Below, piece by piece: positions 8,863 through 16,892 of a stretch of 25,866 nt of DNA. Origin of the DNA: a virus. The notes beneath the pieces are model-generated. The model did no database searches, was not told where the DNA came from, and was given only the letters and a program-made list of their open reading frames with translations. The stretch spans positions 1 to 25,866 of IMG/VR virus record IMGVR_UViG_3300028388_005384; one strand, written 5' to 3'. Position 1 is the first letter of the stretch. Each line of letters opens with the position of its first letter. Both the position numbers and the translations under genes were made by a program.

Positions 8863-9264
8863 CTAGTCTTTGTTAATCATCTTCTGGAGTTCAGCAGTAG
8901 ACCCAATAAACAAAGCATTTGTTACATTGTCGGGTCCTTTCTTGGACTCTTCTTTAAGACTTTTTACCTTCTTCTGAATCTCTAAAAGATCCTTGTTTGC
9001 CTCGGTGAGAGTCTTTATCAAAGAACCGACTACCTCATAAGCACGGGGATGTTCAGAAGCCTGAGCAATGTCTACTAAATTATTCAAAGCATCAGACCCT
9101 CTTTCGATCACATTGTAGAGGTTCTCTCTAGCATACTTATAATCATTGTCAATATCCTGGTGTTCATTAGATTCTACAACAACCGTTGGCTTTTCATCTG
9201 CTAGTGGAGGACTATCAGGAAGATTAAAGATTTCCTCAAAGTTATTTTCTAACTTCGTCTTCAT
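8863..9264 (-). CDS. 16: Terminase small subunit (T4 gp16 homologue)
   Basis: A 133-residue protein (T4 gp16 is 164). The family recognises phage DNA and regulates the gp17 motor as a ring. The acidic N-terminus (EEIFNLPDSPP) and the helical core (YKYARENLYNVIERGSDAL, then EHPRAYEVVGSLIKTL) followed by a Lys/Glu-rich coiled coil (LEIQKKVKSLKEE) match marine T4-like small terminases. The start overlaps the gene 15 stop by 4 nt (ATGA), and gene 17 follows, preserving the T4 order 15-16-17. Confidence 0.92.
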   Translation of the reverse strand: MKTKLENNFEEIFNLPDSPPLADEKPTVVVESNEHQDIDNDYKYARENLYNVIERGSDALNNLVDIAQASEHPRAYEVVGSLIKTLTEANKDLLEIQKKVKSLKEESKKGPDNVTNALFIGSTAELQKMINKD

Positions 9265-10076
9265 TCTGTGTCACCACCAGTAAAGAATTCAACGTCTTCA
9301 ATAAACCCATAATTATCATCATTATCAATATTTTGAACACCAACGCTGTTATTAGCTATTGAAGTAGGCTCTCCATTGGCCGTCAAACCTGGTGTCACTG
9401 TTACACGGGAAGTCGTTGCAACTTGATCTAATATTTTAAAATCTGCTCTGACATTTTTAATTACACCTGTAGCAGAAGTAGGACCAAATATGTATCCTTT
9501 GATTGTAAAATCCAAGTTGTGAATCAAAGCTCGTCTTACTTCAAAATTACCTTCATAAGAGTCTTCCGTGGAAATGTTGTTAAGTACAGTAGGGACGTCA
9601 ATGTTAATTCCAAGATTTGGAAGTGCTCTTACACTATTTGTCCATTCTGGTGTGAAAAATGGAATTATTTGTTCAAGAATCTGTACGCCATCATCAGCAT
9701 TTTTTACAAACACTGAAAGCTGCATGTTAAAATCATAAGGAACAGGAGTAAATGTTGTACTGACTTTATTTTTATCTGATCCAACAGTTCTGTAATCTTT
9801 AAGTGTAGAAGGGAGTTTACGTGATGGACTGTAACTCATCCCAGTCATTTCAAAAGATAAACGAGGAAGTGATATAGCAACGTCTCTATCAAGATTTGGA
9901 TCTTCTCCTAGCCTTACAAGAAACTTTTCTTTTGGTCCATAGGCTATCGGAACACGAAGTGTCTGTATTCTGTTTCCACTTCGATCAAACCTTTGTACAT
10001 CAATATCATTAAACATGTTGCCAAACATGATGATGTACTTTCTAATAAGTTGATTGTAGTATGTGTGTCCAAACAT
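9261..10076 (-). CDS. 15: Tail completion/sheath terminator protein (T4 gp15 homologue)
   Basis: A 271-residue protein, nearly the same length as T4 gp15 (272), which caps the finished tail tube and sheath and binds the neck. The N-terminus (MFGHTYYNQLIRKYIIMFG) resembles the T4 gp15 start. Other family stretches are QTLRVPIAYGPKEKFLVRL and PRLSFEMTGMSYSPSRK. The C-terminal part carries the acidic tail typical of marine homologues. The start codon overlaps the gene 14 stop (TAATG), and the end overlaps gene 16 by 4 nt, indicating tight translational coupling in the neck-terminase operon. Confidence 0.95.
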   Translation of the reverse strand: MFGHTYYNQLIRKYIIMFGNMFNDIDVQRFDRSGNRIQTLRVPIAYGPKEKFLVRLGEDPNLDRDVAISLPRLSFEMTGMSYSPSRKLPSTLKDYRTVGSDKNKVSTTFTPVPYDFNMQLSVFVKNADDGVQILEQIIPFFTPEWTNSVRALPNLGINIDVPTVLNNISTEDSYEGNFEVRRALIHNLDFTIKGYIFGPTSATGVIKNVRADFKILDQVATTSRVTVTPGLTANGEPTSIANNSVGVQNIDNDDNYGFIEDVEFFTGGDTE

Positions 10077-10924
10077 TAGAATCTATCAACCTCACTAAAT
10101 GGGTTTACTTCACTAAAGTCAATAATTCCTTCTGCTTGAGTAGTATAGAAAGAATTGTTTGCAAACTTAACTTGACTTTCGATAACAAACTCTTGCAAGA
10201 ATGTCCCTCCATCTTCTGAAAGTAACACACCTGATTCATCTTCTATTGTAAACTGATTACCCAAAGTATCAAGGCTGAACGTAGTTTCTATTGCATCGAT
10301 ATCATTGTTTCCAGTATCAAGACGTTCGCTGCTGTACTCGAATAACTCACAACGGAGATCATAAGATTGCATTCTACCCATCTGGAAGAATGTTGGACGA
10401 TCATCGACATACATGATCTCGAAGATCTTACCGATCATTGGGAAGTAGATTAGATCGCCCTGCTGAGGCCTGTTCATTGTATTAAGATAATCATCGCCTT
10501 CAAGTTCCCACGATTCGGTGTTGATATCGCCGGTTAAGATCTGACGTGATGGTTCATCTGTATCGCCATCTTCAAATACAAGATTGTAACCAACCTCTGT
10601 CATTATTTTAGGAGAAGTGATTGCTTGATCGAATCTCTTACGAGATACTGTAAGAACTATCTGGTCTCTGATTTCAAGACCAAACTTTGAGAGAAATTGT
10701 CCATCACCTTCAAATCCTTCCATAGACTTGAGATACATTTCAACTGGGATTGCTTCGTCAAACTTAGATAATGGATCTTCGCCAAATAGATGATCTACAG
10801 ATACACGAGTACGAGGTAAGTAAAGAATCTCATGACCATAGATCTTTATAGATTCTAAGATCAGATCCTCTACTAGATCCTGTTCTCTAGCAAATCCATA
10901 GTTGTTGAAATAAGCATTAAGCAT
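10076..10924 (-). CDS. 14: Neck protein (T4 gp14 homologue)
   Basis: A 282-residue homologue of T4 gp14 (256), which with gp13 forms the neck that seals the filled head and joins it to the tail. Family signatures are NAYFNNYGFAREQDLVEDL, IKIYGHEILYLPRTRV and GDLIYFPMIGKIFEIMYVDD. The ATG follows the gene 13 TGA with one base between, and no strong ribosome site of its own is seen, so it is likely translated by coupling. The C-terminal region after about residue 215 is variable and acidic. Confidence 0.95.
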   Translation of the reverse strand: MLNAYFNNYGFAREQDLVEDLILESIKIYGHEILYLPRTRVSVDHLFGEDPLSKFDEAIPVEMYLKSMEGFEGDGQFLSKFGLEIRDQIVLTVSRKRFDQAITSPKIMTEVGYNLVFEDGDTDEPSRQILTGDINTESWELEGDDYLNTMNRPQQGDLIYFPMIGKIFEIMYVDDRPTFFQMGRMQSYDLRCELFEYSSERLDTGNNDIDAIETTFSLDTLGNQFTIEDESGVLLSEDGGTFLQEFVIESQVKFANNSFYTTQAEGIIDFSEVNPFSEVDRF

Positions 10925-10925
10925 A

Positions 10926-11669
10926 TCAATTCATCATATCCATTACTGGTAATGAGTAGCTTGAAATCATTTCATCTTCTAACTGACGTCTTTCTTCTGT
11001 TGCCTCTTCCCAGATCTTTTGACCATTAAAAGTCAAGCCACCTGGCATTTGCATACCTTCAAATTTTTTCAGGTTGGTACCCCACTGCTGCTTAACCAGA
11101 CATGTGGCATATCTACGCAACCAACGATCCTTCCAAAGATCAGAGTAAACATTTGGATCAGTTATTCTATATGCTTCTGCAATAACAAAATCGCCCACTC
11201 TAACATCTTCTTGCCACTGCATATCAATATGAAGTTTGTTAACATGACGATTGTATCTAAAAGGTTTGCTACCAACAAAGATTTCTTCTAGTTGCTCCAC
11301 ATGTCTCATAGCAGTAACATAAGGGACATAAGTTGTTGAAGTGAAATCAAATAAATCGTTCAGATGAATCTGGTAACGAATGTTGAATAGGTTTGATGTC
11401 TGCACACTGTCACCAATATCAAAGATGTTAGCCACACCGATTATGTTTTCGTCTAATGTAAAATAACCATTGTCGATATCGGCTTGAGTAACTTGGATCT
11501 TTTCTAGTGTACGTTCTGTACCATCGAAGTGATAGTCGTGATAGTAGTCGAGAGCATCGTCTATACGATCCTCTACTTGTTCATCATCTACGTTGATGTC
11601 GACTACAGGGGCTCCTAGTTGACGGAGACAATAGTCTTTGAATTCTGTACGGTTAGTAGGCCTAGCCAT
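10926..11669 (-). CDS. 13: Neck protein (T4 gp13 homologue)
   Basis: A 247-residue homologue of T4 gp13 (309), the neck protein that contacts the portal after packaging. Recognised by TEFKDYCLRQLGAPVVDINV, DRIDDALDYYHDYHFDG and the C-terminal WGTNLKKFEGMQMPGGLTFN. AGAGG lies close before the ATG. This is the first gene of the neck-terminase block. Its own late promoter box lies in the 51-nt gap that separates it from the accessory cassette, so it need not depend on the cassette's promoter. The shorter length than T4 is normal for marine relatives. Confidence 0.95.
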   Translation of the reverse strand: MARPTNRTEFKDYCLRQLGAPVVDINVDDEQVEDRIDDALDYYHDYHFDGTERTLEKIQVTQADIDNGYFTLDENIIGVANIFDIGDSVQTSNLFNIRYQIHLNDLFDFTSTTYVPYVTAMRHVEQLEEIFVGSKPFRYNRHVNKLHIDMQWQEDVRVGDFVIAEAYRITDPNVYSDLWKDRWLRRYATCLVKQQWGTNLKKFEGMQMPGGLTFNGQKIWEEATEERRQLEDEMISSYSLPVMDMMN

Positions 11670-11676
11670 TGGTCAC

Positions 11677-11706
11677 CTCTGACTTTTTATTATATTTATG
11701 TCAGAG
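11677..11706 (-). promoter_or_regulatory. Late promoter box in the loop of an inverted repeat, upstream of gene 13
   Basis: The minus strand reads CATAAATA at 11700-11693, 7 of 8 bases of the late consensus, 24 nt before the gene 13 ATG. It is flanked by a perfect 7-bp inverted repeat, CTCTGAC (11706-11700) and GTCAGAG (11683-11677), with a 16-nt AT-only loop. The 3' arm overlaps the ribosome site AGAGG. The repeat may also act as a weak terminator for the cassette or as an RNA structure that hides the ribosome site in read-through transcripts. Confidence 0.6.
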
Positions 11707-11720
11707 CGATATAGGTAGTT

Positions 11721-12326
11721 TTATTTGAATTTTGGACCCCAACACCATCCTACTAGAGAATTTCTTACACCTTGAGTTACAGGCTTAACTTCATGAAGCG
11801 TAAAGGATGAAAAAAATGTCATTGAACCTTTTTTTTTACAGGCAATTGTTTGTGTTTCACCGATGCATGAACATAAGTCACCACCTTGATATTCAGATGG
11901 ATCTGTTAACTGTATGGAGAAGCTAAGCTTGCGGCATGTACCACCTAAAAATAATCCATTATTCATGTCAATATGCGGCTTATAAAAATCCCCCACAAGA
12001 TATCTTGTGTATTGTATAGGCTCTATGTCAGTAAGTTCGTATTGAAATACATTTGAATTTACTTCTAAAATTTTAGTAACAATTTTTTTGAAGATATTTT
12101 GAATTTGTTTGTCTTGTGACTCTGGTTTTAACCAGAATATCAAAGAATTTCTAATTTCACAATCTATATCATCATATACAGAGTCTAAAATACCAGCCTT
12201 TTCCATTTTTACTGTTTGACTAAATTTTGTTAAAACATTTATTTCATCGTCAGTCAACACTTGTTTTACTGTGTAAAAACCAGAATTAGAAGTAGTCGAT
12301 TGAGGATTTTTTGTTAAAGAATACAT
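11721..12326 (-). CDS. 2OG-Fe(II) oxygenase, prolyl-4-hydroxylase/PKHD-like
   Basis: A 201-residue protein with the jelly-roll dioxygenase signature: iron ligands His118 and Asp120 in YKPHIDMNNG, His178 in SFTLHEVKPV, and Arg188 ten residues later (GVRNSLVGW), which binds 2-oxoglutarate. Proteins of this type hydroxylate prolyl or other residues, or small substrates, using Fe(II), O2 and 2-oxoglutarate. It is the last gene of the accessory cassette, 3 nt after the sulfotransferase. The coding strand carries nine A in a row (11837-11829) encoding three Lys, with the frame intact. The substrate is unknown; virion fibres (including the collagen-like protein), host proteins or glycans are all possible. 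Confidence 0.85.
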   Translation of the reverse strand: MYSLTKNPQSTTSNSGFYTVKQVLTDDEINVLTKFSQTVKMEKAGILDSVYDDIDCEIRNSLIFWLKPESQDKQIQNIFKKIVTKILEVNSNVFQYELTDIEPIQYTRYLVGDFYKPHIDMNNGLFLGGTCRKLSFSIQLTDPSEYQGGDLCSCIGETQTIACKKKGSMTFFSSFTLHEVKPVTQGVRNSLVGWCWGPKFK

Positions 12327-12329
12327 AAT

Positions 12330-13127
12330 TTATCCATACATTAGTTGTGATTTTTCACGCCAAAATTCGAGGCCTTTATATTTATTCCACACACTTTCTG
12401 GCAGAATCGATCTACGTGGTTTGTGCTCTACTTTTTTCCTCACAGTATGTAAGTCTCTCATTCCAAACGAAAGGTCAAATGGTTCGTTAGAATATTCTAC
12501 ATTATTATAGTCGTGAGGATAATATTCTCTATCTAAGAAGCTGTAAATCTTTCTAATTTCTTGTTCTGGACTCTTACAAAGATCATCATATTCTACAAGA
12601 TGGATAATTTCTGGATTGCATGCCAAGCCTTCTTCTAACCACTTCAATGGTTTGTATACATGACCAGCTTTAGTTGGATCCATCATTGCCATACATCTAG
12701 TTTCAACTGAAGGTTGAGCTTCTTCGTCTATAAATGTATTTGTGTACAATGCATTGTGATTTGAAATTCTCTCGAAGCTATCGAGGATCCAAGGAATATC
12801 TCTCACGCAGCAAATAATTTTTGTGTATGGAAACAAGGTTTTTAGTAGAGATGTTTTTGAGGTCCAAGACCGATTGCTATCAAAAATTACTTGTTTATCG
12901 ATACTATTGTAATATCCGTCAATGAAACCTTTAAGACTGTCCTTTCTCTTCTCTTCATCAATATTCTGGCTATTCTCACTTGCGGTAAATGAATTAATAA
13001 TTGAATCACATATACCTGATACAGGAGAAGCAATATCCGCATAGAACTCAGGATTCTGCTTAAGGATAGCAGAAACAAGTGTTGAACCTGATCTTGGAAG
13101 TCCAGAAATAAAGTAATATGTCTTCAC
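12330..13127 (-). CDS. Sulfotransferase family protein
   Basis: A 265-residue protein beginning with the PAPS-binding loop FISGLPRSGSTLVSAIL (5'-phosphosulfate motif GLPRSGST) and carrying the second PAPS motif CVRDIPWILDSFERIS (Arg/Ser contacts to the 3'-phosphate). Length and layout fit soluble bacterial and phage sulfotransferases, which move sulfate from PAPS to sugars, peptides or small molecules. It starts with GTG at 13127, supported by GAGG six bases upstream and a 4-nt GTGA overlap with the preceding gene. Set among glycosyltransferases, it may sulfate the sugar they build; this is an inference. Confidence 0.88.
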   Translation of the reverse strand: MKTYYFISGLPRSGSTLVSAILKQNPEFYADIASPVSGICDSIINSFTASENSQNIDEEKRKDSLKGFIDGYYNSIDKQVIFDSNRSWTSKTSLLKTLFPYTKIICCVRDIPWILDSFERISNHNALYTNTFIDEEAQPSVETRCMAMMDPTKAGHVYKPLKWLEEGLACNPEIIHLVEYDDLCKSPEQEIRKIYSFLDREYYPHDYNNVEYSNEPFDLSFGMRDLHTVRKKVEHKPRRSILPESVWNKYKGLEFWREKSQLMYG

Positions 13128-13687
13128 GATTCCTCACTTAATAATTTAAATACTGTATTCATTACAATTCTATACTCACTATTTATTGGCGACGAACTGC
13201 TATGAAACTTATTAGAGTCAAATAGCACCATACGACCTTTCTTCGGTGTTATAGTGTTTGTCACATTAAGATCTTCGTCGAAGAAATATGTATCACCATC
13301 ACTATCATTGACATAGTAAATGGCCGTATATACATCTTGTTCTGAATTATCTACATGTGGGTAATGGTATGTATTATCTGAGCTTTTTGGCAAAAAGTTA
13401 AACTTGCATCTTAGTATTCTAATATTACTTTGAAATTCAACTGAAAGTTGGTTCATGACTGGTGTAATTGTATCAATGAAACTGCAATCATTGAGATTGA
13501 TACTGTGAACGAACTGAAAAGGATTGATGCCTTTATCGTATACAGATTTTGATTGTATACCTCCTCTAACATCAACTATAGTACCAGGAGTAAAGAACCA
13601 TGGAAAGTTTGGATCGAAAGTCAACAACTCCTCAATTTTCCGCTCTTGTTCTTCGGTAAGAAAGTTTTCTATCATGTAGCTATTCAT
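13124..13687 (-). CDS. 2OG-Fe(II) oxygenase, prolyl-hydroxylase-like
   Basis: A 187-residue protein with the double-stranded beta-helix oxygenase ligands: His111 and Asp113 in HYPHVDNSEQ, His162 in SNKFHSSSSP, and Arg173 in EYRIVMNTVF, the usual 11 residues beyond the distal His. The stretch YTAIYYVNDSDGDTYFF between them is typical of the family. The N-terminus (MIENFLTEEQERKIEELL) resembles related phage oxygenases. The start could be the ATG at 13687 or one 12 nt downstream; neither has a strong ribosome site, and the gene overlaps the radical SAM gene by 8 nt. The substrate is unknown. Confidence 0.85.
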   Translation of the reverse strand: MNSYMIENFLTEEQERKIEELLTFDPNFPWFFTPGTIVDVRGGIQSKSVYDKGINPFQFVHSINLNDCSFIDTITPVMNQLSVEFQSNIRILRCKFNFLPKSSDNTYHYPHVDNSEQDVYTAIYYVNDSDGDTYFFDEDLNVTNTITPKKGRMVLFDSNKFHSSSSPINSEYRIVMNTVFKLLSEES

Positions 13688-14639
13688 TTACAAAATACAA
13701 TTGTTGATTATTTTTGTGTTGCCCGTATTGTTTACCTGGAATATTTGTCCACACTAATGATTCTGTCGACTCATATAATTGATCACAATTTTTACAATAA
13801 TCTATTTCATCAAACCTTTCCTGCGCATGAAGTTTACGAAGTTGTTGATATTGTTGACCATTAAAGATATCAATAATAGATTGAGTATCTGCATGTCCTA
13901 ATACCGCGCCCGAGTCATTACCTAATACATAGCAGCAGGGTACTACTGCACCATGATGGATATCTAAACCTCCTGCTCTAATATTAATGTAAGGAGCAAA
14001 CGGCCGGCCACAAGACCTTCTCTTAGTAGTATTTCTAGAGTAAGGTGTATCGTATGTGCCACTCCAGTTATGCATCAGCCATATTTCTGCTTTAATGCCA
14101 AGCGGATCGATCCAATTATTTTTATATTGTTGTACATCAAAATCTTGGTTTTTTTTATCTAAAACTAAATGATATGATGAAAGTTTCGATCCTGTATCAT
14201 TTGATCTTTGCAAGTAATAATTAACATTTTTGTATACTTTATCAAATCCATCTCTACTCATCCATTTAATATATGTTTGTCTATTGTATCCTATTACACT
14301 AATTCTTATAAAATCCAGGCCTACATCTATCAACTCATCTGATATTTTTTGTGATAAATTAAAACCATTAGAAACCATACTTACTTCAAGATTTTGATCT
14401 TTAGCTATCTTTACATATTCAGCAATATTCCTATTAAGTAGTGGTTCACCACTTCCCTGTAAATCTATTTGCTTGCACCCAATGTCTTCAAGTTGTAAAC
14501 AAATATCCTTGAAAAGATCTATTGGCATTTTTTTTAGAAAGTTTTTTTCTCTTCCAGAAGATTGAGGACACATTTCGCATGTATAGTTACACCCCCCGTT
14601 AACTTCAACAGAAGCATTTGTAATAATATTATCGCTCAT
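13680..14639 (-). CDS. Radical SAM enzyme with SPASM-like C-terminus
   Basis: A protein of about 319 residues with the radical SAM cluster motif CNYTCEMC (CxxxCxxC) near the N-terminus, which binds the 4Fe-4S cluster that splits S-adenosylmethionine. QGSGEPLLN (the GGE-like motif) and VSMVSNGFNL follow in the usual order. The C-terminal third has extra cysteines (CGRPF, VPCCYVLGN, YCKNCDQ), as in SPASM/twitch domains that bind auxiliary clusters in peptide- and sugar-modifying enzymes. The ATG at 14639 is preferred; an in-frame GTG 9 nt earlier overlaps the likely GTGAG ribosome site. It lies in a run of modification genes, so it may act on a sugar nucleotide or a protein side chain. The exact reaction cannot be read from the sequence. 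Confidence 0.87.
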   Translation of the reverse strand: MSDNIITNASVEVNGGCNYTCEMCPQSSGREKNFLKKMPIDLFKDICLQLEDIGCKQIDLQGSGEPLLNRNIAEYVKIAKDQNLEVSMVSNGFNLSQKISDELIDVGLDFIRISVIGYNRQTYIKWMSRDGFDKVYKNVNYYLQRSNDTGSKLSSYHLVLDKKNQDFDVQQYKNNWIDPLGIKAEIWLMHNWSGTYDTPYSRNTTKRRSCGRPFAPYINIRAGGLDIHHGAVVPCCYVLGNDSGAVLGHADTQSIIDIFNGQQYQQLRKLHAQERFDEIDYCKNCDQLYESTESLVWTNIPGKQYGQHKNNQQLYFVNE

Positions 14640-14657
14640 TGATCTCACTTATCAAAT

Positions 14658-15020
14658 TCATTCATAGTTCACATACTGCTTTTCTTCTACAATATCTGAG
14701 TTCAATTCCACGTTTATTTGCTTCTTAATCGCTGCGCGTTTGTCGTTTGTAAAATATACACTGCGGGCAAGTTCGATGAACTCTTCATCAAATTCCTTTT
14801 CTTTCTCTTTTATCCTCAATCGATCTTCTATATCCCACAAATTCTTATTCACAGTCTTAAGTTTGTGAACTAAATCCGGATCGATGTCTATATTTTTAAT
14901 TTTTTCTAACAACAAATCAAGTTCTTTCTTTACATTGTCTGATTTAATTTCTAGTAGTTTGATCTGGAGAATGCTAATCTTATCAAACAATTCGCCATAC
15001 GATACTGGAATATTAATCAT
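14658..15020 (-). CDS. DUF6165-type small protein
   Basis: A 120-residue, highly charged helical protein. The N-terminus INIPVSYGELFDKISILQIK is the hallmark of a small family (DUF6165) that I associate with glycosyltransferase clusters in marine bacteria and phages. Helices continue to about residue 80 (KELDLLLEKIKNI), and a conserved-looking segment SVYFTNDKRAAIKKQIN lies near the end. There are no catalytic motifs. It overlaps the preceding gene by 8 nt and has AAAGGA upstream. A partner or scaffold for the glycosyltransferases is plausible, but the function is unknown. Confidence 0.75.
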   Translation of the reverse strand: MINIPVSYGELFDKISILQIKLLEIKSDNVKKELDLLLEKIKNIDIDPDLVHKLKTVNKNLWDIEDRLRIKEKEKEFDEEFIELARSVYFTNDKRAAIKKQINVELNSDIVEEKQYVNYE

Positions 15021-15903
15021 GCTTATAGTCCTTTAACTTTTCTACTCTATCAAAAAATGACTGTTTATCAGTATACCATACTAAATCAAGAAGTGCACCA
15101 GCTGTTCCAACTTGATCTCCTGTCCAGCCTTTAAACAAAGATGGAGAGTCTATATCAACTCCCCACAATGCAGCTTGAAATCCTAATGTAGAGTGATATG
15201 CCCATATCTTTTTACAGTTAGGCAGCATTAGCGAACTATCCATGTTAATAAGGCGATCTTGAGGTAATCCACTAAAATAATCATATTCAAAACTCTGAGT
15301 GATACCCATCACATTGAATGTGGGTTTTTTTGTCCAATAAACATTGGAATTGTTTTCAAAGAATTCTTCGTAGTATTCTATAAAACTCTTATATAAAAAT
15401 ACTTTACTTGGCCAGTAATGTGAGTTAAAAGGAAATAAACTTATTTCTCTATATTGATCAACTATATGGTGTTGATTTTCGTTTCTAAACTGAAAAGCAA
15501 TATCGTGGTTCGGCTCAACATACTTTGGAGCATTAAACGTCAATGACTTGCCAAATATTCCCCACGGATCGAGTTGGAGTTGCAGCTTGAATGGAGGTCT
15601 AGAATATATTCCTATAGTTAAGTTCAGTACATAATCAAAAACTTCTCTGACTATTTGATTTGGACTATTTGTAATAACTAAATCATAATCTTGATAATCT
15701 GATAACTGCTCTGCAAACTGTTTTTGATACTGCTGATCGACTTGATTGTTGTAACAGTCAATATAGTAGTCACCATCATACTCAAGATCACTGTAAAAGT
15801 ATTTAACTTTTGTATAATTAGATATATTATTAAATACTGTTAGATAAAAATTTTTAGTTTCAGCAGTTCGGTCACCAGGATCCAATAACAACAAAGTTTT
15901 CAT
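15013..15903 (-). CDS. Hypothetical protein, possible GT-B-like glycosyltransferase
   Basis: A 296-residue protein rich in Tyr, Asp and Asn. I do not recognise a named family. The C-terminal stretch CKKIWAYHSTLGFQAALWG resembles the 'S.lgfeA...G' nucleotide-sugar-side motif of capsule-type GT-B transferases, and DYDLVITNSPNQIVREV looks like a Rossmann-type strand-loop. This is suggestive only. It is bounded on both sides by overlapping genes (TAATG with the GT9-like gene upstream, 8 nt with the DUF6165 gene downstream), so it is part of the cassette and probably acts in the same glycan process. Confidence 0.6.
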   Translation of the reverse strand: MKTLLLLDPGDRTAETKNFYLTVFNNISNYTKVKYFYSDLEYDGDYYIDCYNNQVDQQYQKQFAEQLSDYQDYDLVITNSPNQIVREVFDYVLNLTIGIYSRPPFKLQLQLDPWGIFGKSLTFNAPKYVEPNHDIAFQFRNENQHHIVDQYREISLFPFNSHYWPSKVFLYKSFIEYYEEFFENNSNVYWTKKPTFNVMGITQSFEYDYFSGLPQDRLINMDSSLMLPNCKKIWAYHSTLGFQAALWGVDIDSPSLFKGWTGDQVGTAGALLDLVWYTDKQSFFDRVEKLKDYKHD

Positions 15904-16892
15904 TAGTCGTAGTTCATTTCACTCTGATCATTGGTAGATTCGACAGTCATGTTTGGAGTTCCTAACACCCTTTCCTTAATATGATCACAGATGTCTTGCA
16001 ACTCTTCATCGGTGAAGTCCATGATTCCTTCATTAGAGCGATCAGCAAACTCACAGTCGCCATCACTCAATCTCCATGGCGAATATACTGGTTCTCTTCC
16101 TTCCTTTCTCAGAATAGCAAAATGATCTTGATAACTAAACGATCGTTCATTAGTGCCACCCATTATGATTGTTCCAGGTTTCTTAAAAGCTCGAGCAACA
16201 TGTTGACCTACAGAACATACACCAACATAGTAATCACATTGCTCAATAAATGAAGTTAGCACTCTCAAATATGGTTTATGCTCGTCAAAAGTAAATGAAA
16301 TTTTGTCATTGGGATGTCTAAACTGTGGAATACTTGCATACACCACTGTAGCAAACTTACCCAATTCTTGAACGATCTTGTAATAGCTTTCCCGAGACAA
16401 ACTTCTGTTAGATCTATCAATTACAGCACCGTTAATAATATCAGCACCACTGCCAAAAGGTTGAAACACAATTACTTTATCTTTTTTAGTTTTGTTAATA
16501 TATTGGCCAAACAACTCACATGATCTGTGTTTCTCAATGATTGAAGTGTGAAGATATTTGTCTGAAGTTAAGTCACTGTGATCATCTGTATTGTTAATGA
16601 TCTCATCGAATGATTCCACGAGATTCTTTTTCTGATTAAAGAAACTATTCAATGTGTATGGTTCAGGTGCGATTACACGACTGTTTTTAATATAGTTTTC
16701 AAAGTGACCTTTTTGGTTTGCTGGAAACACTCTATCCTGTAAGATCGGATGACTCCAGTAAAGATCCTGCCAACCATGAACCAATATTTTAAAGTCGTCA
16801 TCAGGGTTCAATCTGTGATACTTTTCTAAAGCTGGAATTGATGTAACGACTCGCCCTGCGCCACCTGAAATAATAAATGTCGTGTTAGTCAT
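15903..16892 (-). CDS. GT9-like (heptosyltransferase-type) glycosyltransferase
   Basis: A protein of about 329 residues. The N-terminus FIISGGAGRVVTSIPALEKY has the glycine loop of GT-B enzymes related to ADP-heptose transferases. The C-terminal domain has VIVFQPFGSG and CDYYVGVCSVGQHVARAFKK followed by PGTIIMGGTNE, which parallels the 'vg.dsg..HlAaalgkP.i.lfG.t' sugar-nucleotide site of family GT9. The ATG at 16892 is preferred; an in-frame TTG 12 nt upstream lacks support. It overlaps the preceding transferase by 8 nt. It probably adds a sugar in a surface-glycan or protein-glycan pathway; donor and acceptor are unknown. Confidence 0.78.
   Translation of the reverse strand: MTNTTFIISGGAGRVVTSIPALEKYHRLNPDDDFKILVHGWQDLYWSHPILQDRVFPANQKGHFENYIKNSRVIAPEPYTLNSFFNQKKNLVESFDEIINNTDDHSDLTSDKYLHTSIIEKHRSCELFGQYINKTKKDKVIVFQPFGSGADIINGAVIDRSNRSLSRESYYKIVQELGKFATVVYASIPQFRHPNDKISFTFDEHKPYLRVLTSFIEQCDYYVGVCSVGQHVARAFKKPGTIIMGGTNERSFSYQDHFAILRKEGREPVYSPWRLSDGDCEFADRSNEGIMDFTDEELQDICDHIKERVLGTPNMTVESTNDQSEMNYD

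Noticed and set aside
11829-11837. Nine A in a row in the coding strand of the 2OG oxygenase, a possible slippage site
   Set aside because: The reading frame is intact and the conserved C-terminal iron and 2-oxoglutarate ligands follow in the same frame. No alternative-frame product of interest is seen.
13180-13187. AATAAATA late-like box inside the oxygenase gene before the sulfotransferase
   Set aside because: One mismatch, inside coding AT-rich DNA, 53 nt from the next start and within a tightly coupled operon; chance is more likely.
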